Source: Pseudomonas sp. MRSN 12121
GTDB taxonomy: Bacteria; Pseudomonadota; Gammaproteobacteria; Pseudomonadales; Pseudomonadaceae
Length of the DNA: 64,000 bases
Assembly (NCBI RefSeq): GCF_000931465.1
Contig: NZ_CP010892.1
Coordinates: forward strand, 3,061,388 to 3,125,387
Reading direction: 5' to 3'
In this document: piece by piece, positions 8,548 through 17,700 of the stretch
Layout of the letters: each line of letters begins with the position of its first letter
Numbering within the stretch: the first letter of the stretch is position 1
Notes under the pieces: model-generated
Seen by the model: the letters and a program-made list of their open reading frames with translations, nothing else
What the model was told of the DNA's origin: nothing
Databases searched by the model: none
Program-made: the position numbers and the translations under genes

Positions 8548-8866
8548 GTAGCCGCTGCCGAGCGCAGCGAGGCTGCGATCGGGCGCGCAGCGGCCGCCAG
8601 GGCGGGCAGCGCGGTGTATCAGGCGGATCGAGGCGGATGGTTTTGCGTCTGCTGCGCAGCCGATCGCAGCCTCGCCGGGGCTCGGCAGCGGCTACGGGGA
8701 TGGTGCAGACGTGCGCGTGTAGCCGCTGCCGAGCGCAGCGAGGCTGCGATCGGGCGCGCAGCGGCCGCCAGGGCGGGCGGCTCGGTGTATCGGGCAGAGC
8801 GAGGTGGAGGTTTTTGCGTCTGCTGCGCAGCCGATCGCAGCCTCGCCGGGGCTCGGCAGCGGCTAC
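8548..8866. repeat. Tandem REPIN pair between hxcQ and hxcR
   Basis: Two REPINs of about 148 bp (8548-8695 and 8719-8866) lie in tandem with a period of about 171 bp. Each has GTAGCCGCTGCCGAGCGCAG at the left and CGATCGCAGCCTCGCCGGGG at the right as inverted REPs. They fall inside the otherwise tightly packed hxcT-S operon, in the 439 bp between hxcQ and hxcR. This is a likely site of mRNA processing, stabilisation of the upstream message or partial termination. No gene is supported in this gap. Confidence 0.85.
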
Positions 8867-8953
8867 GGGGATCACCGTCGAATCCAGGCCGACCGGCAGG
8901 TCGCCTTGCTTTAGCAACGGATATGTACACCGCCAAGGCCAGGAGGCCCTCCC

Positions 8954-10375
8954 ATGAACCCACAACTCCCCTACGCCTGGGCCAAATCCCAACGCATCCT
9001 CCTGCGCCATAGCGAGGAGGGCGCCGTCCTCCTGGTCTGTTCCTCGACCCCCGGCTGGTCGATCAGCGAGGTCCGTCGCCAGTTCGGCCCGGCGCGGCTG
9101 GAGCGGGTGCGCGACGAGGAGCTCGATGGCCTGTTGGCCAGCGCCTATTCCGATACCGGCAGTGCCGCCGCGGTGGTCGGGGCGGCGGAGAACGAAGTCG
9201 ATCTCGACCGCCTGATGCAGGACATCCCGGAAATCACCGACCTGCTGGACACCCAGGACGGCGCGCCGGTGATCCGCATGATCAACGCCTTGCTGACCCA
9301 GGCCGCGCGGGACGGCGCCAGCGATATCCATATCGAGCCCTATGAAAGCCATTCGGTGGTGCGCTACCGGGTCGACGGCACCCTGCGTGACGTGGTGTCG
9401 CCGCGCAAGGCGCTGCATGGCGCGCTGGTGTCGCGGATCAAGATCATGGCCCAGCTGGATATCGCCGAAAAACGCCTGCCCCAGGACGGCCGCATCGCCC
9501 TGCGCGTGGCCGGGCGACCGATCGATATCCGCGTCTCCACCGTGCCCACCGGCCACGGCGAACGGGTGGTGATGCGCCTGCTGGACAAGCAGGCCGGGCG
9601 CCTGCAGCTGGAGACCCTGGGCATGGACCCGCAACTGCTGGCCAGGCTCGACGGTCTGATCCGCCAGCCCCACGGCATCGTGCTGGTCACCGGGCCCACC
9701 GGCAGCGGCAAGACCACCAGCCTCTACGCCGCCCTGGCGCGGCTGGACGCCAGCACCAGCAATATCCTTACCGTCGAAGACCCGGTGGAGTACGACCTGC
9801 CGGGCATCAGCCAGATCCAGGTCAACGCCAAGATCGACATGACCTTCGCCCTGGCCCTGCGCGCGATCCTGCGCCAGGACCCGGACATCATCATGATCGG
9901 CGAGATCCGCGACCTGGAGACCGCGCAGATCGCCGTGCAGGCCTCGCTCACCGGGCACCTGGTGCTGGCGACCCTGCACACCAACGACGCGGTGTCGGCG
10001 ATCAACCGCCTGATCGACATGGGCGTCGAGCCGTTCCTGCTGGCCTCGTCGATGCTCGGGGTGCTGGCCCAGCGCCTGGTGCGCCGCCTGTGCCCGCAGT
10101 GCAAGGAAGAGGACCCGAGCGCCCCCGGCACCTGGCGCCCGGTGGGCTGTCCGGCCTGCAACCAGATCGGCTACAGCGGCCGGACCGGCATCCATGAGCT
10201 GTTCTGCGTCGACGACGATGTGCGCAGCCTGATCCACCAGGGCGCCGACGAGCAGGCGCTGAGTGCCGCCGCCCGCCGCGCCGGGATGCTGAGCATGCGC
10301 GAGGACGGCGAGCGCTGGGTGCGCAGCGGCGCCACCGCCCCCGAAGAAATCCTCCGTGTGACCCGGGACGCCTGA
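8954..10375 (+). CDS. hxcR: Type II secretion ATPase GspE (HxcR)
   Basis: A 473-residue cytoplasmic secretion ATPase that powers pseudopilus assembly. Walker A is GPTGSGKT at 247-254, the Asp box DGASDIHIEP is near 120-129, Walker B is in DIIMIGEIRD at 311-320 and the His box LATLHTND is at 338-345. The zinc-binding tetracysteine motif is present as CPQC (380-383) and CPAC (399-402), so the metal domain is intact though its spacer is short. Length and domain order are normal. AGGAGG lies before the ATG (near 8940-8945). It is separated from hxcQ by REPINs and runs directly into hxcS, sharing 1 bp. Confidence 0.97.
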   Translation: MNPQLPYAWAKSQRILLRHSEEGAVLLVCSSTPGWSISEVRRQFGPARLERVRDEELDGLLASAYSDTGSAAAVVGAAENEVDLDRLMQDIPEITDLLDTQDGAPVIRMINALLTQAARDGASDIHIEPYESHSVVRYRVDGTLRDVVSPRKALHGALVSRIKIMAQLDIAEKRLPQDGRIALRVAGRPIDIRVSTVPTGHGERVVMRLLDKQAGRLQLETLGMDPQLLARLDGLIRQPHGIVLVTGPTGSGKTTSLYAALARLDASTSNILTVEDPVEYDLPGISQIQVNAKIDMTFALALRAILRQDPDIIMIGEIRDLETAQIAVQASLTGHLVLATLHTNDAVSAINRLIDMGVEPFLLASSMLGVLAQRLVRRLCPQCKEEDPSAPGTWRPVGCPACNQIGYSGRTGIHELFCVDDDVRSLIHQGADEQALSAAARRAGMLSMREDGERWVRSGATAPEEILRVTRDA

Positions 10376-11586
10376 TGAACCGTTATCGCTACGAAGCCGC
10401 CGACGCCCTCGGCAAGATCGAGTCCGGGCATCTGGAGGCCGACAGCCAGGGCGCGGCCTTCGCTGCGTTGCGCAGCCGCGGCCTGACCGCCCTGGCGGTG
10501 CAGCTGGAGGGCGGTACGCCCAAGGCCGGAGGCGGCGGCCTGTTCAGCGCCAAGCTGTCGGACAACGATCTGGCCTGGGCCACCCGCCAGCTGGCCAGCC
10601 TGCTGGGCGCCAGCCTGCCGCTGGAGGCGGCGCTCAGCGCCACGGTGGAGCAGGCCGAACGCAAGCACATCGCCCAGACCCTCAGCGCGGTACGCGCCGA
10701 CGTGCGCAGCGGCATGCGCCTGGCCGAGGCGCTGGCGGCGCGGCCGCGGGATTTCCCGGATATCTACCGCGCGCTGATCGCCGCCGGTGAAGAGTCGGGC
10801 GACCTGGCCCAGGTCATGGAGCGCCTGGCCGACTACATCGAAGAGCGCAACACCCTGCGTGGCAAGATCCTCACGGCCTTTATCTATCCGGGGGTGGTGG
10901 GACTGGTCTCGGTGGGCATCGTGATCTTCCTGCTCAGCTACGTGGTGCCGCAGGTGGTCAGCGCCTTTTCCCAGGCGCGCCAGGATCTGCCGGGGCTGAC
11001 CCTGGCGATGCTCAACGCCAGCGACTTTATCCGCGCCTGGGGCTGGCTGTGCTTCGGTGTGCTGGCCGGTGGTTTCTGGAGCTGGCGCCTGTACCTGCGC
11101 AATCCGCTGGCGCGCCTGAACTGGCACAGCCGGGTGCTGCGCCTGCCGCTGATCGGGCGCTTCGTGCTGGGCTTGAACACCGCGCGGTTCGCCTCGACCC
11201 TGGCGATCCTCGGCGGTGCCGGGGTGCCGCTGCTGCGCGCCCTGGAAGCGGCGCGCCAGACCCTGTCCAACGACCGCCTGAGCCAGAGCGTCAGCGACGC
11301 CACCGCCAAGGTTCGCGAAGGGGTCAACCTGGCCGCCGCGCTGCGGGTGGAAAAAGTCTTCCCGCCGGTGCTGATCCACCTGATCGCCAGCGGCGAGAAA
11401 ACCGGCGCGCTGCCGCCGATGCTCGAACGCGCGGCGCAAACCCTGTCCCGCGACATCGAACGCCGCGCCATGGGCATGACCGCCTTGCTCGAACCGCTGA
11501 TGATCGTGGTCATGGGTGGGGTGGTGTTGGTGATCGTCATGGCGGTGCTGCTGCCGATCATCGAGATCAACCAGCTGGTGCAATGA
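10375..11586 (+). CDS. hxcS: Type II secretion inner-membrane platform protein GspF (HxcS)
   Basis: A 403-residue polytopic inner-membrane protein of the GspF/PilC family with two repeated cytoplasmic helical domains. The motifs LSLLGASLP-like (LASLLGASLPLEAAL, residues about 75-89) and LAILGGAGVPLLRALEAA (about 278-295) mark the two repeats. Membrane helices are at about 170-190 (GVVGLVSVGIVIFLLSYVV), 220-240 and 375-395. It is the last gene of the hxcT-S operon and follows hxcR with a TGATG junction. Length is typical for the family. Confidence 0.97.
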   Translation: MNRYRYEAADALGKIESGHLEADSQGAAFAALRSRGLTALAVQLEGGTPKAGGGGLFSAKLSDNDLAWATRQLASLLGASLPLEAALSATVEQAERKHIAQTLSAVRADVRSGMRLAEALAARPRDFPDIYRALIAAGEESGDLAQVMERLADYIEERNTLRGKILTAFIYPGVVGLVSVGIVIFLLSYVVPQVVSAFSQARQDLPGLTLAMLNASDFIRAWGWLCFGVLAGGFWSWRLYLRNPLARLNWHSRVLRLPLIGRFVLGLNTARFASTLAILGGAGVPLLRALEAARQTLSNDRLSQSVSDATAKVREGVNLAAALRVEKVFPPVLIHLIASGEKTGALPPMLERAAQTLSRDIERRAMGMTALLEPLMIVVMGGVVLVIVMAVLLPIIEINQLVQ

Positions 11587-11593
11587 CCAACCC

Positions 11594-11738
11594 TGTAGGA
11601 GCGAAGCTTGCTCGCGATGGCGTCCGTCCAGGCAGACCGCGGCGCCTGCATCGCGGGCAAGCCTCGCTCCTACGGATTGTGAGTTTCGTATGCGAACGCT
11701 CTGTAGCCGCTGCCGAGCCCCGGCGAGGCTGCGATCGA
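11594..11738. repeat. REP elements of two families after hxcS
   Basis: At 11594-11673 a REP pair runs from TGTAGGAGCGAAGCTTGCTC to the complementary CAAGCCTCGCTCCTAC and can fold into a hairpin. At 11703-11738 a single element of the other family begins GTAGCCGCTGCCGAGCCCCG. They begin 7 bp after the hxcS stop codon and probably serve as the 3' boundary of the hxc mRNA. Confidence 0.8.
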
Positions 11739-12201
11739 GGTGGGCGGCATTCCGACGAAGTCCTCGCTAAACCTGTGCACGCGGTTTGCCAAGAAAAACA
11801 GCGCGGGGTTGCCTCAACATTTTTTCTGCCCCGACGCCCGCCACCCGAGCCGCCATCCCGGCGAACTCGGGTTCCTCGTTCTGTCATGCGCGAACCCGGG
11901 TATCGACCCCGGCCCAACCCCCGCGCCGCGCCCAGCCGCAAGCGGGCACAAAGCCCACGGAAACCTCGCTGTCACCTGCGCGCAAACCCTTGCGCCAGGG
12001 CCCTCGAACACCCGAGAAAAGTTTTGAAAATCAAGCGCTTCCTCCCGAGGTTTTTTCCTTTATCTGTCACCGGAAACTGCGAACTTCTTACCCATGGCCT
12101 CACCCACACAACGCTCTCCGAGCAGGGCAGAGGATCTGAGCGCCATGGCGTCATGCAAGAACCATTGACCTCCGTATACACACGACGAAAGGAGATTCTT
12201 C
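11739..12201 (+). promoter_or_regulatory. Long upstream region of lapA
   Basis: There is no supported gene in this 463-bp stretch; the short open frames are random. It should contain the lapA promoter. Two isolated CTGTCAC sequences, each resembling half of a PhoB site, lie at 11969-11975 and 12064-12070, but neither has a matching second half 11 bp away. The lapA ribosome site AAAGGAG is at about 12188-12194. Pi-regulated expression is expected by analogy to P. aeruginosa lapA and is not shown by the sequence. Confidence 0.4.
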
Positions 12202-13359
12202 ATGTTTAAGCGCACTATGATCGCGGCTTCCCTGGCCGTAGCCGCCCTGGCTTCGGCTCAATCGATGGCTGCTGTCGTTGGTGGCGGTGCCACTCTGCCT
12301 CAACAGCTGTACAACACTCCGGGCGTACTGAGCGCCGGTTTCAGCGCCTACTTCGGCGTCGGCAGCGGCGGCGGCAAGACCGCTGTGCTGACCAACAACA
12401 TCGGTGTGCTGAACTCCGGCCTGCCAGCCGGCACCACCGTCGACTACGCCGGCAGCGACTCGATTCTCAACGCCACCGAAATCAGCACCTACCAGGCTGC
12501 CCACCAGTCTCCGGGCGTACCAGCCACTTCCCCTGACAACTGGGGCCCGCTGCTGCAATTCCCGTCGGCCGCCACCTCGGTGACCATTCCTTACAACAAG
12601 GCCGGCACCACCAACCTGAACCTGACCAGCGAGCAACTGTGCCTGGCCCTGTCGAGCAACAACGGCGCCGCCCGCACCTGGGGTGAAGTGCTCGGCACTT
12701 CCGATACCACGCCGGTGCGCGTGGTGTACCGCTCCAACAGCAGCGGCACTTCGGAAATCCTCACCCGTCACCTGAACAACCGTTGCGCCTCGCTGTTCAC
12801 CACCGTCAGCAGCACCTTCGCCAACGCCCAGCCAGGCGCCAAGCCTGCCACCTGGATCGGCGTCACCAGCAGCGCCGCTGTCGCCAGCACCGTGGCTTCC
12901 ACCGCCGGTGCCATCGGTTATGTCGGCCCTGAAGATGTCGACGCCACCAACAACGCCGTCGTGGCTCGCGTCAACGGCCTGCTGCCTACCGTAGGCAACG
13001 TGCAGACCGCCCTGAGCACCATCGCGCCTCCATCCACCGCCGCCGACCGCGCCGACCTGACCAAGTGGGCACCGGTACTGCCTAACCCGGACAGCGGCTA
13101 CTCGATCGTCGGCTACACCAACTTCATCTTCGGCCAGTGCTACAAGGACGCTGCGGACGTCACTTCGATCCGTACCTTCCTGGGCAAGCACTACAACGCC
13201 ACCTTCGCCAACAGCAACGACCAGGCGATCATCGACAAGAAACTGATCCCGCTGACCGCGGCCTGGAAAACCGCGATCCGCGGTGCCTTCATTCCGCCAA
13301 CCAGCGCCCAGGGCGTGAACAACGCCAGCGTGTGCAACGGTATCGGCCGTCCAGCCTGA
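12202..13359 (+). CDS. lapA: DING/PstS-like secreted phosphate-binding protein or alkaline phosphatase (LapA type)
   Basis: A 385-residue exported protein with a Sec signal peptide ending in SMAA at residue 24. The mature protein begins VVGGGATLPQQLYNTPGVL, the DING-family N terminus with DIN replaced. The fold is that of PstS; the ligand loops appear as VGSGGGKT (53-60), YAGSDS with Asp86, and SGTSEILTRH (181-190). In P. aeruginosa the genes next to hxc encode LapA-type proteins of this family that Hxc exports and that have low-molecular-weight alkaline phosphatase activity. The position right after hxcS makes it the prime Hxc substrate. AAAGGAG gives a strong ribosome site. Codon use differs from hxc (many CTG/ACC, few rare codons), which suggests high expression. 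Whether it is an enzyme or a binding protein cannot be read from the sequence. Confidence 0.82.
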   Translation: MFKRTMIAASLAVAALASAQSMAAVVGGGATLPQQLYNTPGVLSAGFSAYFGVGSGGGKTAVLTNNIGVLNSGLPAGTTVDYAGSDSILNATEISTYQAAHQSPGVPATSPDNWGPLLQFPSAATSVTIPYNKAGTTNLNLTSEQLCLALSSNNGAARTWGEVLGTSDTTPVRVVYRSNSSGTSEILTRHLNNRCASLFTTVSSTFANAQPGAKPATWIGVTSSAAVASTVASTAGAIGYVGPEDVDATNNAVVARVNGLLPTVGNVQTALSTIAPPSTAADRADLTKWAPVLPNPDSGYSIVGYTNFIFGQCYKDAADVTSIRTFLGKHYNATFANSNDQAIIDKKLIPLTAAWKTAIRGAFIPPTSAQGVNNASVCNGIGRPA

Positions 13360-13392
13360 TCCAGGCCGCGGTTCGCTAGCTGCAACACCGAT

Positions 13393-13423
13393 CGGCAACG
13401 GCGCCCGCCGTTGCCGATTTTTT
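13393..13423 (+). terminator. Rho-independent terminator between lapA and lapB
   Basis: A perfect 9-bp stem (CGGCAACGG at 13393-13401 with CCGTTGCCG at 13408-13416) closes a 6-base loop and is followed by ATTTTTT. It lies 34 bp after the lapA stop, so lapB is expected to be read less than lapA unless it has its own promoter. Confidence 0.9.
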
Positions 13424-13479
13424 CGTCCAGCGAATTTCCAGCTGCCGGCGCCCAGCGCCCGGCAGCGCAGGGGGGTGTC

Positions 13480-14640
13480 ATGTCCCGATATCTGTTGCTG
13501 GCCCTGGCCGGGGCCTTGGCCGGCCTGGTCGGCGCACCGGCCTCGGCGGCCCTGGACGGTGGCGGCTCGTACCTGATGCAGGGCTTCTACAGCAGCCCCG
13601 GCGTATTGCCGCCGGCGGCGGGGCCCTACCATGCCGCCGGCAGCGGCGCGGGCAAGCAGGCGCTGCTGAACAACGACAGCCAGGCCCTGGTCCCGGGCTC
13701 GCCCCAGCGCTTCTCCGTGGATTACGCCAGCAGCGAATCCCGGCTCGCTGCCGTCGAGTTCGACCACTACCGTGGCGTGCACCAGGCACCGGGGGCCGTG
13801 CCCGGCTCGGCGGCGGACTGGGGCCCGCTGATCCAGGTGCCGGTGGCGATCACCTCGGTGGCGCTGCCTTACCGGGTGCGCCAGGCCAGCGGCCAGCCAG
13901 TGACCGACCTGGACCTGAACGGCGGCATGCTCTGCGGCCTGTTCGCCGGCACCCTTACCCGCTGGAGCGAGATCGACCCGGGCTATGCCAACGTGCCGGT
14001 GAAGGTCTTCTACCGCGCCGACCGCAGCGGCACCAGCGAGTTGCTCACGCGCCATCTCAACAGCCTCTGCCCCCAGGCGTTCCGCGTCGGCAACCTGTTC
14101 GCCACGGCGCACCAGGGCCCGCTGCCCGCGCACTGGCAGGCGGTGAGCAGCGACCAGGCCCTGCAGGCCGCGGTCGCCGCCAACGACGGCGCCATCGGTT
14201 ATACGGGCCCCACGGCCCTGGACATCACCAGCAACGCCCAGGTGGCGCGGGTCAACGGCCTGTTGCCGCCGACAGCGGGCGATCCGGTCGGCCTGGCGCA
14301 GCTCGCTCCGCCGAGCAGCCCCGCCGAGCGCGCCGACCCGTTCAAATGGGCGCCGGACATCGCCAACCCGGCCTATGGCTACGCCATCGTCGGCTACAGC
14401 TACCTGCTGTTCGGCCAGTGCTACCGCGACCCGCAGGACGCCGTTGCCCTGCGGGTTTTCCTCGGGCGCCACTTCAGTGCCAACCCCGAGGTGAGGCACG
14501 ACGCCCAGCTGAGCGCGCAGCACCTGATCCCGCTCCCCGCCATCTGGAAGAGCGCCATCCGCAACGCCTTCATCCCCCCCACGAGCGCACAAGGCCTGAA
14601 CAACCCCAGCGTGTGCAACGGCACCGGCCGGCCGCGGTGA
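13480..14640 (+). CDS. lapB: DING/PstS-like secreted paralogue of LapA (LapB type)
   Basis: A 386-residue paralogue of the preceding gene with a Sec signal peptide (MSRYLLLALAGALAG, cleavage near ASAA at 24). The architecture is collinear with LapA: SGAGKQA at 55-61, SGTSELLTRHLN at 183-194 and DGAIGYTGP. It has drifted at key sites. The GGGATLPQ signature is GGGSYLMQ, and the Asp of YAGSD (Asp86 in LapA, a phosphate ligand in PstS proteins) is Glu86 in YASSES. It may therefore bind a different ligand or bind phosphate more weakly. The ATG at 13480 was chosen because it starts the signal peptide. It follows lapA after a terminator and is expected to be an Hxc substrate by position. Confidence 0.75.
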   Translation: MSRYLLLALAGALAGLVGAPASAALDGGGSYLMQGFYSSPGVLPPAAGPYHAAGSGAGKQALLNNDSQALVPGSPQRFSVDYASSESRLAAVEFDHYRGVHQAPGAVPGSAADWGPLIQVPVAITSVALPYRVRQASGQPVTDLDLNGGMLCGLFAGTLTRWSEIDPGYANVPVKVFYRADRSGTSELLTRHLNSLCPQAFRVGNLFATAHQGPLPAHWQAVSSDQALQAAVAANDGAIGYTGPTALDITSNAQVARVNGLLPPTAGDPVGLAQLAPPSSPAERADPFKWAPDIANPAYGYAIVGYSYLLFGQCYRDPQDAVALRVFLGRHFSANPEVRHDAQLSAQHLIPLPAIWKSAIRNAFIPPTSAQGLNNPSVCNGTGRPR

Positions 14641-14652
14641 GCGCACAGGCGG

Positions 14653-14682
14653 ATGAAGTTTTCATGACAAAGGTTCGGTGCC
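14653..14682 (+). promoter_or_regulatory. Shared 30-bp motif before pdtA (candidate PhoB/ECF-sigma promoter)
   Basis: This 30-bp block matches the block at 52089-52118 in 24 of 30 positions. Shared features are ATGAAG at its start, TGACAAA in the middle and GTTCGGT near the end. It begins 13 bp after the lapB stop and 125 bp before the pdtA start codon. ATGAAGT-N4-ATGACAA has the 7-4-7 spacing of a reversed Pho box with one good half. PhoB plus an ECF sigma factor (VreI) control this locus in P. aeruginosa; assigning the motif to them is inference. Confidence 0.6.
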
Positions 14683-14777
14683 GGGTGGCGCCAACCGCCT
14701 ATTAGCGAGCGCTGTGTCTGTCACCGCGGATGCAGCCGCCGACCTCTTTCGCGACGATGTAAAAGGATAAGTGAGCG

Positions 14778-17700
14778 ATGCGCCTCGGTAAGCCCAACCC
14801 TGTTCTGAAGTCCGCCAGCCGCGGCGAGGCATTGCCTGTCCTGCGCCTCCATCCGTTGGCGCATGCCATCGCCCTGTTGCTGGTGGCGGGTAGCGCCCAG
14901 GCCGACACGGCGTTCAGCGCCGGCTGGTTCGCCAGCAAGGGCGCGGCGCAGCAGGCGGTGGGGGCGGGCGCCGTGGCGGGGAACCTGCCGCGGCCCGGGT
15001 CGCCGCCGCCCCTGGCCCAGCAACTGAAGGCCAACCAGCAGTTGCAGCAGTCGTTGAGCAACGTCAATAACACCGTGGCGGCGATCGCCGCGCAGCAGGC
15101 GGCCCAGGCGGCCGGGCGGCGTTCGGCCCTGGTGGCGGCGGCGAGCATTCCCGACGGCTTGGGCGAGGGTGGGCTCAAGGTCGACGAGAACGCCCTGACC
15201 AAGGGCTGGACCAACGCCCGCAACCCGCTGCAGACCCAGGCCGACGGCAAGACCACGGTGAGCATCGGCCAGACCGCGGACAAGGCCATCCTCAACTGGG
15301 AAACCTTCAACGTCGGGCGCAACACCACGGTGGATTTCCAGCAGCAGGCCGACTGGGCGGTGCTCAACCGGGTCAACGACCCGCAGGCGCGGCCCAGCCA
15401 GATCCAGGGCCAGATCAAGGCCGCCGGCACGGTGATGCTGGTCAACCGCAACGGGGTGATCTTCAGCGGCAGCAGCCAGGTCGATACCCGCAACCTGGTG
15501 GCCGCCGCCGCGACCATCAGCGACAGCCAGTTCCGCGAGCGCGGGCTGTATGTCGACAGCAGCGGCTCGCAACCGACCTTCACCGACGCCGCCGGCAAGA
15601 TCCAGGTGCAACAGGGCGCGCTGCTCCAGACCCGCACGCCGGGGGTGTCCACCGAGTCCGGCGGTTATGTCCTGCTGCTGGGCAGCGAGGTGGACAACGC
15701 CGGCAGTATTGTCACGCCCAAGGGCCAGACGACCCTGGCGGCCGGCGACAGCTTCTACATCCGCAAGGGCGCCGGCACCGCCGGCAACACCACCTCGACC
15801 ACCCGCGGCAACGAGGTGGCCAGTACCCGCAAGGCCGGCAGCCAGGCCGGCACGGTCAGCAACAGCGGCCTGATCCAGGCCGCCACCGGCGATATCACCC
15901 TGACCGGCCACCAGGTGCAGCAGAACGGTGTGGTCCTGGCCACCACCTCGGTGGACAGCCGCGGCACCGTGCACCTGCTCAACTCGGCCAGCGACAGCGG
16001 TTCCAGCGTGACCCTGGGCCAGGGCAGCCACACGGCGATCCTGCTGGACGCCGCCAGCGGCAGCGCCCTGGACGGCCAGCGCAGCGCCGGCCTGAACGGG
16101 CTGGGTGGCCCCGGCAACACCATCGGTGGCGCCTTCGACAACCTCAGTACTGTCGTCGACCGTACCGACCAGTCGCGGGTGGAGATCGTCAGCGGCGGCA
16201 CCGTGGATTTCCAGTCCGGCTCCAGCACCCTGGCCACCGGCGGCCAGGTGGCGGTCAGCGCCGGCCAGCGCAGCCTGGTGCGCGACGGTGCGCTGATCGA
16301 TGTGGCGGGGGCGGTGGGGGTCAAGGTGGCCATGGAGGCCAACAGCGTCAAGGTCAATATCCAGGGCAACGAGCAGCGCGATGCCGCCGGCAACCGCGAC
16401 CGGGGCAGCCTGAACAACAACGATGTGTGGGTCGATGTGCGCGAGCTGGTGTATGTGCCGGCGGGGACCAACGGCTACGCCACGGACCGCTGGTACACCG
16501 CCGGCGGCCTGCTGGAGGTGGGCGGCTACCTGGGCACCCAGGCCCACGGGGTGGGCGAGTGGATGGCCCAGGGCGGCAGCGTGACCTTCAGCGGCCGCGA
16601 CGTGGTGACCCAGGCCGGGTCGAGCATCAACCTGTCGGGCGGCACGCTCGACGTGCAGGGCGGCCTGGTGCGCCAGACCTGGCTCAAGGGCCCGGACGGG
16701 CGCCTCTACGAGTTGTCCCGGGCCCCGGGCGACATCCTCTACAGCGGTATCTACAAGGGCTACGAGGACAGCAGCCAGCGCTGGGGCCAGACCGATTACT
16801 ACTACAACCCGCTGATCGCGCCGCAGCAGCGCTACGAAGAGGGCTACAGCGTCGGCCGCGATGCCGGCAGCCTGGTGATCGGCACCGGCAGCGCGGTGCT
16901 CGAAGGCCAGTTGCTGGGCAGCACCTACCAGGGCGATCGCCAGACCCAGGCCGCCAAGGCCGGGCTCGACGGCTACAGCCAGACCCAGAACGCCGTGGCC
17001 CGCGGCGCCCAGTTGCTGGTCGGCAGCTACACACCGTTCTGGCACAAGGACAGCGGCACCTTGCAGAACGCCTTGCAGGCCACCGACCGCACCCTCAAGC
17101 AGGTGGTCCTGGCCCCGGGGCAGGTCGCCCAGGCCCTGGACATCGGCCTGGACTCGGCCCTGGGCGAACGCCAGGGGCGGCTGCAACTGGACACCGGGCT
17201 GCTCAACGGCTTCGACCTGGGGACGGTGCGGATCGCCGCCTATGAGCAGGTGACGGTCGACGGCGACCTGCGGGTCGGGGCGGCGGGGGAGATCGGCCTG
17301 CACGGGCCCCAGGTACGGGTCAATGCCGGGCTGACCAGCCATGGCGGGCGTATCGCCCTGGGCAATGTGCTGTTGCAGAGAGGCTCGCCCGGCGCCCCCC
17401 TGGAAGACACGCAGATCGGTTCGACTGGCGGTCCCCTCGCCAGCCTGGTGCTGGGCGAGCGGGCGCGCCTGGATGCCAGCGGCCTGTGGAGCAACCTGTT
17501 ACTGGCGCCGCAGGACAACTCGGGCCTGGCGTTTATCAACGGCGGTAGCGTGTCGCTGCGCAGCCGCGGCGACCTGACCCTGGCCGCCGGCAGCCAGGTG
17601 GATGTCAGCAGCGGCGCGGCGCTGCTGGTCAACGGCAGCCTGCGCGGCGGCAAGGGCGGCGATCTGACCCTGGCGGCCAATGCCGGCACCAGCGCCAGCC

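Noticed and set aside
8504..10237. A 577-codon minus-strand frame opposite hxcR and the REPINs
   Set aside because: Its C-terminal part is translated REPIN sequence and the rest is antisense to the ATPase; no ribosome site or homology pattern.
12064..12070. A Pho box before lapA
   Set aside because: Only single CTGTCAC halves were found (also at 11969-11975); no second half 11 bp away, so a PhoB site is not supported.
11740..12139. Short plus-strand frames between hxcS and lapA
   Set aside because: They overlap one another, lack ribosome sites and show no protein-like composition; the region is better explained as REP plus promoter DNA.
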